Below are positions 8,029 through 15,946 of a stretch of 64,000 nt of DNA, in pieces (within the stretch, counting starts at the first letter, position 1; each line of letters starts with the position of its first letter). Origin of the DNA: Candidatus Thermoplasmatota archaeon (lineage in GTDB: Archaea > Thermoplasmatota > SW-10-69-26 > JACQPN01 > JAJPHT01). The stretch lies in NCBI GenBank assembly GCA_035540375.1, contig DATLGO010000102.1:34576-98575 (forward strand), in the 5' to 3' direction. The position numbers and the translations under genes are program-made. The notes beneath the pieces are model-generated. The model had not been told where the DNA came from. It saw only the letters and a list, made by a program, of their open reading frames with translations, and did not search any database.

Positions 8029-8170
8029 GCTCCGGGCGCCGGGTGTCGGGACCGGGACCGGGACCGGGCAAGGAACCGGGCGCCGGGGGCCGGAACCGGG
8101 CATCGGGAACCGTGCGCCGGGACGAAACATCAGCACCGGGTCCGGGTGCGGGACTGGGACCGGGAACGGG
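8029..8170 (+). repeat. CGGG-spacer array 2 (G-rich strand is plus)
   Basis: CGGG cores with short spacers (ac, tgt, cgc, aac) fill the space from upstream of the lipoprotein operon to the stop codon of the GH57 gene. It is less regular than arrays 3 and 4, with degenerate units at 8085-8135. No REP-like element is attached here. Confidence 0.75.
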
Positions 8171-9361
8171 TCACCGCCGCGCGAGGCCGAGCGCCTTCCC
8201 CTTGAGGTCCTGGATGGCGTTCATGTAATTGATGAACGCCTGGTACGGCGAATCGTACGGCGAGAAGTATGTGTGGATGTCCCCGTCCGCCATCCACTTC
8301 GTGCAGCAGTAGTAGAGATGATCGCTCGTCTGCAGGAGACGCCACGCGTGTTTGAGGTCGTCGTTCTTCGACTCGCGCACGACGGGCGCGAGCGCCTGGA
8401 GCTCGTTGAAGCACTGGTGCTGCATCTCGTTGTGCAGCCACGCGCTCACGTCGCGCTCCGTGTCCGCCCACGAGATCGCGAACGGGACCTCGAGCGTGCC
8501 CACGGGCTCGTGGCGCGTCGCGACCTCGCTCGGGGTTGCGAAGTCGAGGCCGCGCGCGAGCGCCTCCTTCGGGAGATGCTCGAGGAACTGGAAAATGCCG
8601 GTTTCGGGCCAGTTGTGCTCGCCGAAGGTCTCGTAGTCCATGAACAGGTTGATCGAGTGGCCCTCGGTCTTCGCGAGCCAGTCCGCGAACTTCGGCGCCG
8701 TGAGCGGCCATTCCGGCCAGCCTTGGTTCGAGAAGCGGAACGCGACGTCGTCCGAAAGGCGGTACTGCTTGAGCAGCACCTTGAGGTTCGACCCGCCGCG
8801 CGCCGGCTTGTAGACGAAGGTCGGCGAACGCCAGTCCAGGATCTTCTCCGTGCCCTCCGTCACGATGGCCTTGTAGCCGAGCTTCTCGATCGTCGCCGCG
8901 ATGCGGTTGTCGTAGATGAGCTCCGTGTTGCGGAAGCTCGTCGGCTTCACGCCGAACTCCTTCTGCATGAGGTCGCGGTGCTCCGCGATCTGCTCGACGT
9001 ACTCCGTCTGATCGGACCAGAGGCCGGCGAGGCTGTGGTAATAGGTCTCGTCGAGGAACTCGACGTGGCCCGTGTCGGCGAGGGCCCGGAAGGATTCCAG
9101 GACCTCGGGGCGGAATTGACGCGCCTGCTCGACGAAGGTGCCGGAGAGCGAGTAGGCGATCTTGAACTTCCCGTCGTGCCGCTTCACGAGGTCGAGAAGG
9201 AGCCTGTTCGCGGGGAGGTAGCACTTGTCGGAGACGCGGTCGAAGATGGCGCGGTTCTTCGCGTGGTCCCAGTAGTCGTACCCCTGCGGCATGTTGAAGA
9301 CGTGCAGGCGGCGCAGGCGCATCGGCTGGTGGACCTGGAAGTAGAAGCAGACGGACGTCAA
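8171..9361 (-). CDS. GH57 family alpha-glucan hydrolase or transferase (alpha-amylase type)
   Basis: 396 aa, a (beta/alpha)7-barrel GH57 enzyme acting on alpha-1,4-glucans, probably in the cytoplasm since there is no signal peptide. GH57 motifs are visible: HQP (11-13), GTF, the nucleophile Glu147 (RNTELIYDN) and the acid Asp242 (FMDYETFGEH). The start is TTG at 9361, which overlaps the stop of the glycosyltransferase gene (TTGA); a strong ribosome binding site, GGAGGT, lies 6 nt upstream. The coupling means both proteins are made together in glycogen or maltodextrin metabolism. Confidence 0.93.
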   Translation of the reverse strand: MTSVCFYFQVHQPMRLRRLHVFNMPQGYDYWDHAKNRAIFDRVSDKCYLPANRLLLDLVKRHDGKFKIAYSLSGTFVEQARQFRPEVLESFRALADTGHVEFLDETYYHSLAGLWSDQTEYVEQIAEHRDLMQKEFGVKPTSFRNTELIYDNRIAATIEKLGYKAIVTEGTEKILDWRSPTFVYKPARGGSNLKVLLKQYRLSDDVAFRFSNQGWPEWPLTAPKFADWLAKTEGHSINLFMDYETFGEHNWPETGIFQFLEHLPKEALARGLDFATPSEVATRHEPVGTLEVPFAISWADTERDVSAWLHNEMQHQCFNELQALAPVVRESKNDDLKHAWRLLQTSDHLYYCCTKWMADGDIHTYFSPYDSPYQAFINYMNAIQDLKGKALGLARR

Positions 9362-10530
9362 GCGGCGACCTCCTTCGGCGCCGCGCCTGCGGCGCGGCGG
9401 TACGTGTCGAGCGTGCGGCGGCCGCAGGCGGCCCACGTGAATTTGCGGACTTCGAGCGCGCCGTTCCGGCCCAGCTCCTCGCGGAGGGCCTTCGAGTCGA
9501 GCACGCGGATGATCTGGTCCGCCATCTCGTGCGTGTCCCAGTATTCCGCGCGCAGGACGTGCCTCAGCGCCTCGCCGACGCCGGTCGTCTTGCTCACGAT
9601 CGTGGGCAGGCCCGAGGTCATGGCCTCGAGGACCGAGATGCCGAACGGCTCGGACACGGACGGGAGGACGTACACGTCGCACCCCTCGTACATCCGCTGC
9701 ACCTCGGCGTCGGGGACGAAGCCGGTGAAGGTCACGCGGTCGACCATGCCGTTCCTCACGGCGTATTCGACGCACTCGGGCAGCATCTCGCCCTTGCCCG
9801 CGACGACGAAACGGGCCGACGGGTCGACGTCGAGCACCTTCCGGGCGGCCTGCATGAAGAAGAGCGGACCCTTCTGGCGCGAGACGCGGCTGAGGTAGAG
9901 CACGTTCTTCGAGCCGCGCGCGTAGTCGCGGTGGACGTGGTTCGCGAACTTCGAGAAGTCGACCCCGTTGTGGACGGCGTCGATCTTCGACGGATCGCCG
10001 CCGTAGCGGTCGATGAGCTGCTGGCGCGTGTACGAGGACACGGCGATGACGCGGTCCGCCTCGCGCGTCGCGCGGCGCTCGGCGTCGATGATCCACTGCT
10101 GCGGGAAGAATCCCGCGCTGCGATCGTGCTCGGTCGAATGGCAGGTCCACACGAAAGGCTTCCCGATCTTGCGCGCAACGGCCTCCGCCGCGTCGGCGGT
10201 GATCCAATCGTGCCCGTGGACGAGGTCGACGCCGCGGCTCGAGAAGGCCTGCTTGACGCGCTGGTTGTACTGCCAGACGGCCGCGTTGAAGGCCTCGTCG
10301 TAGCCGCGCCGGCCCACGGGGCCGTACGGGGTGAGCCCGCCCTCGGCCTCGACCTCGATGATGTTGAGGTGCCGATGCTGCGCGCCGACGCGCTCGGACC
10401 CCTCCGATCCCTCCATGCGCGGCATGTAGAAATCGATCTCGACGCCCTGCTTCGCGAGCTCGGTCGTGAGCTCGAGGCAGTGGATGCCGAGCCCCCCGGC
10501 CATGAAGGGCGGAAACTCCCACCCGATCAT
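9358..10530 (-). CDS. glycosyltransferase family 4, glycogen-synthase-like
   Basis: 390 aa GT-B fold enzyme. The N-terminal Rossmann domain has the GGLG loop; HGHDW is typical of the glycogen synthase/GT4-GT5 group. The donor site has the E-x7-E motif (SEPFGISVLEAM). It probably extends alpha-glucans from nucleotide-glucose; it sits with GH57 and GH15 genes. The first ATG is 10530, but the family normally begins MKIAMIGWEFPP. Here the four preceding codons read CTG-AAG-ATC-GCG, and GGAGGG lies 6 nt before that CTG (10542), so initiation may be at CTG. A TATA box at 10587-10596 serves the GT-GH57 operon. Confidence 0.9.
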   Translation of the reverse strand: MIGWEFPPFMAGGLGIHCLELTTELAKQGVEIDFYMPRMEGSEGSERVGAQHRHLNIIEVEAEGGLTPYGPVGRRGYDEAFNAAVWQYNQRVKQAFSSRGVDLVHGHDWITADAAEAVARKIGKPFVWTCHSTEHDRSAGFFPQQWIIDAERRATREADRVIAVSSYTRQQLIDRYGGDPSKIDAVHNGVDFSKFANHVHRDYARGSKNVLYLSRVSRQKGPLFFMQAARKVLDVDPSARFVVAGKGEMLPECVEYAVRNGMVDRVTFTGFVPDAEVQRMYEGCDVYVLPSVSEPFGISVLEAMTSGLPTIVSKTTGVGEALRHVLRAEYWDTHEMADQIIRVLDSKALREELGRNGALEVRKFTWAACGRRTLDTYRRAAGAAPKEVAA

Positions 10531-10586
10531 CGCGATCTTCAGGCGTAACCCTCCAACAATTCCAAACGGCGTGACAGGCGGGGGAG

Positions 10587-10596
10587 CGTAATTAAA
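10587..10596 (-). promoter_or_regulatory. TATA box of the GT4-GH57 operon
   Basis: On the minus strand the sequence reads ctttaattac. Transcription would start near 10566, leaving a leader of about 25-35 nt that contains GGAGGG before the start codon. Confidence 0.55.
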
Positions 10597-10635
10597 GTCT
10601 GCGGCTACCGGCCGCGCAGGCGACTCGCGCGACGC

Positions 10636-12507
10636 TCACTCGCCGTCCTCGCTGCCCTCGATGGCCCGGGCGTACTTGTTCACGACGTCGATGAAGGTCG
10701 AATGGCTCCACACGAGCGGCGTCACGCTCGTGTGCTGCCCGGTGCGCGCGTCGAGCTGCTCCGGCAGCAGGTAGGTCGAGCTTGCCGTGCGGGCGGTCCA
10801 CTCGATGAGCTCGCGGCATCGTTCCGGTCGACCGAGCATGAGATGGGCCTCGGCGAGCCAGAGCGTGCAGATGAGCCACGGGTTCTCGTGGCCGTAGTAG
10901 TGGTCGTTCTCGTAGCGGCAGAGCCCGCCCGTGTCCTTGACCCAGAGCCGGTTCTCGAGGGTCCGCACGAGGTCCTCGGCGCGGGGATCGGTCGTCGGGA
11001 GGAGCCCGAGCTTGATCGTGAGGAGCGTCGAGGCGTCGAGCGTGTCCTCCTTCGGATCGAGGCTCTTGTAGAACGCCTTGCGGGCCGGGTTCCACATGTG
11101 CTTCAGCGCGCTCTCGCGCATCGACTCCGCGCTCAGGCGCCAGCGTCCGAGGCTCTTCCCGAGCTGCTCGCTGATGCGCTCCGCGCGCTCGAGACCGTGG
11201 TACACCGCGGCGGTGGAGTACGTGAAATTCGCCTTCTTCTCCTCCCAGAGATCGAAGCTCGGGAGCGGGAGCCCCATCGAGGGATCGACGAAGCGCTCGA
11301 GGAAGTTCGCGCCCTTCTTGATGAGCGGCCAGAGCCCGAGCAGCTCGTCGAGGTCGCCGTGGCGCTTGAAGTGGTGCCACGCGGCGGAGATGACCGTCGC
11401 CGTCTGGTCGATCTGGATGAAGGGCGGCGGGTGCCACGTCGATCCCACGGATCCGTCGGGGAAGTGGCGGTGCAGGAAGTACCCCTCCTGCTCCTGGCAC
11501 GCCATCGCGAACTTGAGCCAGCGGTGGGCGTTGTCGTAGAGGCCGACCTCGTCCATCGCTTTCGAGATGTAGCCGCCGTCGCGCCACCAGTTGTAATTGT
11601 ACGTGTCGCCGCCGGACTTGAGCGTGCGCGGGTCGGGCGAGGCGATGATGGAACCGTTTCCGGCGCTGCAGTTGCGCAGCACGAAGACGCTGCGCTCGTA
11701 CACGCGCTTCGCGTCCTCGCTAAGCGTGGTCGGGACCCGGAGATTCTTGTTGCGGATCCAATGCGCCCAGAAGTCCGTGGCCTCGCGCGCGAGCCCGTTC
11801 ACCTCGCGCCCCTTCAGGTACGCGTAGAACTGGTTGACCTCCTGCCGCGAGTGGCCGAGCATCACCTGGAGGTAGACCGTCGCCTCGCCCGAAGGGGGGA
11901 TCGTGACGTTCCACTGCGCGACGGAGTCCGCCGCGCCGTGGCTGATGCGCCCGCCTTCGAGCTTGCCGTCCTCGGCGTCGACGTAGGAACCCTGGAGGCC
12001 CTTGAGCGTGTGCTCGCCGCAGGTGAAGGCGTCGAAATCGGGGACGCCCCGGAGCTGGAAGTAGTAGTTGCGCTTGTAATGGTTGAGGGTCCGGCGCTCG
12101 TCGTCCCAGTACGCCGTGTCCTGGTACATCGACTCGGCGATGGTGAGCGAGTGGTACGAGAAGACGCGCAGGCGGCGCGTCGTGTCGCGGCCGTTCTTGA
12201 GCGCGATGCGCCGGATGATGAGGTCGTGGTTCGAGTGCACCATGTCGGTGACCTCGACCGTCAGGCCGTCGCCGAGGTGGCGCGTGACCGCGCCGTTCGA
12301 GTGGGCGACGGGCTCCTGCTCGACGCGCCAGCCGTTGCCGGGGGAGCCGAGCCAGGCGAACTCCTCGTTGTCGGCGTCGTACAGACCGAGCTTCGTCTCG
12401 CGGACGTGCTGGTACTGGCCGGCATAAGGATAGTAGAGCTGGGACCAGTTTCCGGCCTCGTCGACGGCAAGCAGCACGCGCGAGTTTCCGGTGAGGAGCG
12501 TGATCAC
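10636..12507 (-). CDS. GH15 family glucoamylase / glucan hydrolase
   Basis: 623 aa. The N-terminal beta-sandwich domain (about residues 1-260, GNSRVLLAVDEAGNWSQLYY) and C-terminal alpha/alpha-barrel (about 280-623, NYNWWRDGGYISKAMDEVG, then PLVWSHSTFI) are typical of archaeal GH15 glucoamylases that release glucose from alpha-glucans. There is no signal peptide, so it is intracellular. The start is GTG 12507: a TATA box (12531-12538) lies 26 nt upstream, so the mRNA is leaderless. An in-frame TTG at 12516 would lie upstream of that transcript start. Neighbours GT4 and GH57 complete a small glycogen or trehalose-precursor set. Confidence 0.9.
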   Translation of the reverse strand: MITLLTGNSRVLLAVDEAGNWSQLYYPYAGQYQHVRETKLGLYDADNEEFAWLGSPGNGWRVEQEPVAHSNGAVTRHLGDGLTVEVTDMVHSNHDLIIRRIALKNGRDTTRRLRVFSYHSLTIAESMYQDTAYWDDERRTLNHYKRNYYFQLRGVPDFDAFTCGEHTLKGLQGSYVDAEDGKLEGGRISHGAADSVAQWNVTIPPSGEATVYLQVMLGHSRQEVNQFYAYLKGREVNGLAREATDFWAHWIRNKNLRVPTTLSEDAKRVYERSVFVLRNCSAGNGSIIASPDPRTLKSGGDTYNYNWWRDGGYISKAMDEVGLYDNAHRWLKFAMACQEQEGYFLHRHFPDGSVGSTWHPPPFIQIDQTATVISAAWHHFKRHGDLDELLGLWPLIKKGANFLERFVDPSMGLPLPSFDLWEEKKANFTYSTAAVYHGLERAERISEQLGKSLGRWRLSAESMRESALKHMWNPARKAFYKSLDPKEDTLDASTLLTIKLGLLPTTDPRAEDLVRTLENRLWVKDTGGLCRYENDHYYGHENPWLICTLWLAEAHLMLGRPERCRELIEWTARTASSTYLLPEQLDARTGQHTSVTPLVWSHSTFIDVVNKYARAIEGSEDGE

Positions 12508-12530
12508 GGACGCCAAGACTCCCGACCGGC

Positions 12531-12538
12531 TAAATAGT
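12531..12538 (-). promoter_or_regulatory. TATA box of the GH15 gene (leaderless start)
   Basis: The minus strand reads actattta centred about 27 nt before the GTG at 12507. This spacing decides the start codon. Confidence 0.65.
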
Positions 12539-12642
12539 CTTCCGGAACGCCCGCCGGACGTGTCACGGAGACGACCCTCGCGCGGCGGTTCGACGGACGA
12601 GAGGACAGGCTTTTTCATGATCGACGCGCCTCGGGCCCGCGA

Positions 12643-13695
12643 ATGATGGATCTCCCGGCGCTCGCGCGCAAGCTCCGCGAGGCCGACCCCGGCCGTCTGC
12701 ACGTGGTCGCGCTCCCCGATTTCTTCGTCGACCATTTCGTCACGCTCCCCCGCCACGCGGACATCATGCCCGAGATCGGGCGCGTGCACGGGCAGGGGGG
12801 CGGAAACCTTCCCGGCTTTCCCCAGCGTCTCTCGACGGGCGGCAACGCCGCGAACACCGCGCTCGCGCTCGCGCGCCTGGGCGTGAAGAGCCACCTCATC
12901 ACGAGGACCTCGCCCTTCGGCGCGACGGTCCTCTCCGAGACGCTCGGGCGCGCGGGCGTCGACCTCGCGCGCGTGAAGCCCACCGGCGATCTCGCGGTCA
13001 CCACGGCGCTCGAGTTCGACGTGCCGGGCGCCGCCCGGCGCAACGTCATGCTGAACTGGCCGGGCTCCGTCGCGACATTCGGCGTGGACGACCTCGACCA
13101 GAACGACTGGACGCTCATCGAGGCCTCCGACCTCGTGCTCGTCGCGAACTGGACGCTCACCCGCGAAGGCGGCACCGAACTTGCGCAGGAGGTCTTCCGC
13201 GTCGCCCGCAAAGCGGGGACCCGGACGGCGATCGACACGGGCGATCCGTCTCCGCGCGCGGCCGAGATCCCGACGCTCGTCGGGGATCTCCTGCGCTCGA
13301 AGGACGTGGACGTCCTGGGCGTGAACGAGAACGAGCTGCGCCACTTCACGGGCGCCGTCGAAGCCGGGGTCGACGAGGCCCGGGCGTTCGCGGGGACCCT
13401 TTCGGGCACGCTCGACTACCATACGTCGAGCGTCACGGCGAGCTTCGGACGCGCGGGCGAAGCGGTCGTCCCCACGTTCGACGTCCACTGCCGGCGCGTG
13501 ACGGGCGCGGGGGACGCGTGGAACGCGGGCAACCTGACGGGACACCTGCTCGGCCTCGCCCCCGCCGAGCGGCTCGTCCTCGCGAACGCGGTCGCGGGGC
13601 TCTACGTCTCCGGCATGAGCGGGGATCACCCGACGCTCGAGGAGGTGGCCCGCTTCCTGGAAAGCGGCCCCAGGACGTCGGCTATTCCGCCATGA
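12643..13695 (+). CDS. PfkB/ribokinase family carbohydrate or nucleoside kinase
   Basis: 350 aa. The N-terminal glycine-rich motif (STGGNAANTALALARLG, residues 64-80) and the C-terminal anion-hole motif with catalytic Asp291 (TGAGDAWNAGN, 287-297) define the family. It phosphorylates a sugar or nucleoside hydroxyl using ATP or ADP; the sequence does not tell which. The region 40-60 carries an unusual His/Gly-rich loop (GRVHGQGGGN). It is divergent from the GH15 gene across 135 bp, and its stop overlaps the convergent PRC-barrel gene by 14 bp. Confidence 0.85.
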   Translation: MMDLPALARKLREADPGRLHVVALPDFFVDHFVTLPRHADIMPEIGRVHGQGGGNLPGFPQRLSTGGNAANTALALARLGVKSHLITRTSPFGATVLSETLGRAGVDLARVKPTGDLAVTTALEFDVPGAARRNVMLNWPGSVATFGVDDLDQNDWTLIEASDLVLVANWTLTREGGTELAQEVFRVARKAGTRTAIDTGDPSPRAAEIPTLVGDLLRSKDVDVLGVNENELRHFTGAVEAGVDEARAFAGTLSGTLDYHTSSVTASFGRAGEAVVPTFDVHCRRVTGAGDAWNAGNLTGHLLGLAPAERLVLANAVAGLYVSGMSGDHPTLEEVARFLESGPRTSAIPP

Positions 13696-13900
13696 CCCGG
13701 ACGGTCACCGTGGTGGGCGAGACCGACGAGACGTCCTTGATGTCGACGCGCACGAAGCGCTCCGGAACGGCATCCTCGATGACGAGGAACTTCACCCGCC
13801 GCATGTCGTGGAGCCCCACGTCCACGACGGCGCCGACCTTGACGCCGCCCACGTTGCGCACTTCCTTTCCCAGCACCATTTCGGGCGACACGGCGTCCAT
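13682..13900 (-). CDS. PRC-barrel domain protein
   Basis: 72 aa. The pattern SPEMVLGKEVRNVGGVKVGA, then VVDVGLHDMRRVKFLVIE, is the small six-stranded PRC-barrel found in photosynthetic reaction centre H subunits, RimM and many stand-alone archaeal proteins. Role unknown; proposed for archaeal copies are RNA metabolism and cell-division functions. The frame is open upstream, but the ATG at 13900 gives the exact domain length. Confidence 0.8.
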   Translation of the reverse strand: MDAVSPEMVLGKEVRNVGGVKVGAVVDVGLHDMRRVKFLVIEDAVPERFVRVDIKDVSSVSPTTVTVRVMAE

Positions 13901-13971
13901 GGAGTTCCCCTTCGCTCGCGGGGGACTCCGCCCGCATAACCCTGTCGCCAACCGGGCAGGCGGAGCCCCGC

Positions 13972-14253
13972 TCAGGCCCCCCGCTCGTGGAGGCGGGCAT
14001 CGCGCCCGGTCTGACCGCCCTTGGCCGCGGCCTTCTCGCGAGGTTCCTCGTGGGGCCGGACGTGGAACGCGACGTCGACCTTGGCCTGGAACTCCGAGAT
14101 CCCGTCGTTTTCGACCGAACCGCGGAACTCCTTCACCTCGAACCAGCGCACCTCGTCGAGCGTTTCGGTCGCGCGCGACACGGCCGCCCGCACGGCGTCG
14201 CTGAAGCTCGTGTTCGACGTCCCGACCACCTCGACCACCTTGTAGACCGTCAT
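13972..14253 (-). CDS. dodecin-like flavin-binding protein
   Basis: 93 aa. MTVYKVVEVVGTSNTSFSDA, then VRAAVSRATETLDEVRWFEV and KEFRGSVENDGISEFQAKVD match dodecin from end to end, including the Trp that stacks on flavin and the SxxSxxDA region. Dodecins form dodecamers that store or scavenge flavins; haloarchaeal members bind riboflavin. About 25 extra polar residues follow the domain (PHEEPREKAAAKGGQTGRD). An upstream ATG at 14283 is possible but would add 10 residues not found in the family. Confidence 0.9.
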   Translation of the reverse strand: MTVYKVVEVVGTSNTSFSDAVRAAVSRATETLDEVRWFEVKEFRGSVENDGISEFQAKVDVAFHVRPHEEPREKAAAKGGQTGRDARLHERGA

Positions 14254-14337
14254 GCCGTCCGCTTGCGACCGCAGGACGGACAAAGGTTCTCGCCGCTTCC
14301 CGCGCGGCTTTCAAAACGCTTACAAGGGGACGGCGAC

Positions 14338-14517
14338 ATGGGCGCCCGGATGCGCCGGATCACGGTCTCCTGCCCCGGATGCCACACCGAGTACAAGCAG
14401 GTGCGGGTCGACGAGGCGGAGAACCTCCTCTTCCACGGCTGCGTCACGTGCCGCGGCCGCCGCCAGACCTACACGTTCCGGGGCGGCCAGGTCGGACGCG
14501 CGGGCGAGGACGCCTAG
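14338..14517 (+). CDS. small zinc-ribbon protein
   Basis: 59 aa with two Cys pairs, C12-x2-C15 (SCPGC) and C35-x2-C38 (GCVTC), spaced as in a zinc ribbon. No further domain. An alternative start is the ATG at 14350, which begins immediately before the ribbon. The AT-rich tttcaaaacg at about 14310-14319 may be its TATA box, giving an almost leaderless mRNA. Its function, perhaps nucleic-acid binding, is not visible. Confidence 0.65.
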   Translation: MGARMRRITVSCPGCHTEYKQVRVDEAENLLFHGCVTCRGRRQTYTFRGGQVGRAGEDA

Positions 14518-14545
14518 GCGCGGGGGCGGAAGGCCCCCGGCGGCC

Positions 14546-15181
14546 TCACTTCTTGGCCTTCGCGTAGAGCTCGCTGACCTTCTTCCAGTTCACGACGTCC
14601 CACCACGCGGTGACGTAGTCCGCGCGGCGGTTCTGGTACTTCAGGTAGTACGCGTGCTCCCAGACGTCGAGGCCGAGGATCGGCGTGCCCGTCTTCTCGA
14701 CGACGCCGCCGCCCATGAGCGGGCTGTCCTGGTTGGGCGTCGAGGTGATCTGGAGCTTGCCGTCGGCGCCCACGATGACCCAGGCCCAGCCCGAGCCGAA
14801 GCGGCCCGTCGCGGCGGCGGCGAAGGACTCCTTGAGCTTCGCGAGGCCGCCGAGGTCGCGGTCGATCGCGGCCTTGAGGTCGGGGGAGGGCTCGCCGCCC
14901 TTGCCCTTCGGGGCCATGAGCTCCCAGAAGAGGCTGTGGTTCGCGTGGCCGCCGCCGTTGTTGCGGACCACGTTGCGGATGTCCGCCGGAACCTTGCTCA
15001 GGTCCGCGATGAGGGCCTCGACGCTCTTGCCGTCGAGGTCGCTCTTGCCCTCGATGGCCTTGTTCAGGTTCGTGACGTACGTGTTGTGGTGCTTTCCATG
15101 GTGGATCTGCATCGTCTGCGTGTCGATGACGGGCTCGAGCGCGTCGAAGGCGTAGGGAAGGTCGGGGAGCTTGTAGGTCAT
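14546..15181 (-). CDS. sodA: superoxide dismutase, Fe/Mn family, Mn-type residues
   Basis: 211 aa cytoplasmic enzyme converting superoxide to hydrogen peroxide and oxygen. Metal ligands are His27 (QIHHGKHH), His82 ([10 protein letters not shown]), Asp172 and His176 ([14 protein letters not shown]). Gly before HANHS and Gln in TPNQDSPL at about residue 151 are the Mn-preferring choices at the discriminating positions. Full length, with no extension. A TATA-like element at about 15212-15222 (minus strand) gives a short leader. It is transcribed toward the zinc-ribbon gene. Confidence 0.95.
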   Translation of the reverse strand: MTYKLPDLPYAFDALEPVIDTQTMQIHHGKHHNTYVTNLNKAIEGKSDLDGKSVEALIADLSKVPADIRNVVRNNGGGHANHSLFWELMAPKGKGGEPSPDLKAAIDRDLGGLAKLKESFAAAATGRFGSGWAWVIVGADGKLQITSTPNQDSPLMGGGVVEKTGTPILGLDVWEHAYYLKYQNRRADYVTAWWDVVNWKKVSELYAKAKK

Positions 15182-15237
15182 GTCGAATCCCGGGCCGCGA
15201 AACGCCTCGGTCCATTTCTATCTGACGCCACGCGACG

Positions 15238-15840
15238 TCAGCGGGGGGCGACGACGTCGCCGGGCTCGTTCCAGTTGTCGAGATGCCGCTTGCCGCCCGG
15301 GATCGCGAGGAGGTCCTGCTCGGGAAGGAACGCGGCGTTAAGGCCGCGGCAGGCGCCCGCCACCTCGCGCTCGCCGGCCGCGAGGGCCGCCGCAAGGACG
15401 GCGCCGGCGCGGCGCGCGTCGAAGACGCCGAAAAGCCACGCGACGCCCCCGCGCGACCCGCGCGCGCTCGTCCAGGCGGCGGCATCGCGCCCCTCGAGGG
15501 CGCGAAGGAGCGGCCCATACGCGGCGGGGGCGAGGAAGGGCGCATCGACGGGCGCGATGAGGACGGGTCCCGCGGGCGCGTCCGCGAGGCCCGCGACGAG
15601 CCCGGCGACGGGTCCACCGTCGGCGACGGCGTCGGCGACGAAGCGCGCGTGGGGAACGAGCGCGCGGTAGCGGGCCTCGCGCGAGGCATCGCCGAGGGCG
15701 ACGCGGACCTCGGTCGCGCCCGCGCGGCCGAGGGCCGACGCGACGCGGACGAGGAGCGGCGCGCCGTCCGCGTCGAGCGTGGCCTTGTCGCGGCCCATGC
15801 GCCGGCTCGCGCCGCCCGCGAGGACGAGTCCCGTCGCCAC
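15238..15840 (-). CDS. mobA: molybdenum cofactor guanylyltransferase
   Basis: 200 aa. The N terminus GLVLAGGASRRMGRDKA is the MobA nucleotidyltransferase signature (LAGGxSxRMGxDK), and PVDAPFL is the usual PxDxPF metal site. It attaches GMP to molybdopterin to make the bis-MGD or MGD form used by DMSO-reductase-type enzymes. It lies 56 bp from sodA on the same strand. No other Mo-cofactor genes are in the window. The start is the obvious ATG before the P-loop-like motif. Confidence 0.9.
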   Translation of the reverse strand: MATGLVLAGGASRRMGRDKATLDADGAPLLVRVASALGRAGATEVRVALGDASREARYRALVPHARFVADAVADGGPVAGLVAGLADAPAGPVLIAPVDAPFLAPAAYGPLLRALEGRDAAAWTSARGSRGGVAWLFGVFDARRAGAVLAAALAAGEREVAGACRGLNAAFLPEQDLLAIPGGKRHLDNWNEPGDVVAPR

Positions 15841-15910
15841 GCGCCCGGGAGGCGTCCCGGGGCGAAAAGGCCTCGCCCGCGGCGTCCGCCGCGCGGGATC
15901 AAAATGCGAG

Positions 15911-15918
15911 CGCTTTTA
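15911..15918 (+). promoter_or_regulatory. TATA box of the antiporter gene
   Basis: gcttttat stands in GC-rich DNA about 30 nt before the ATG at 15947, giving a leader of only a few nucleotides. Confidence 0.55.
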
Positions 15919-15946
15919 TCGGCCGACCGGCCCTGCTTCGGTTCGG

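Noticed and set aside
12643..13629. Extension of the GH15 frame across the PfkB gene
   Set aside because: The TATA box at 12531-12538 and the domain start fix the GH15 start at 12507.
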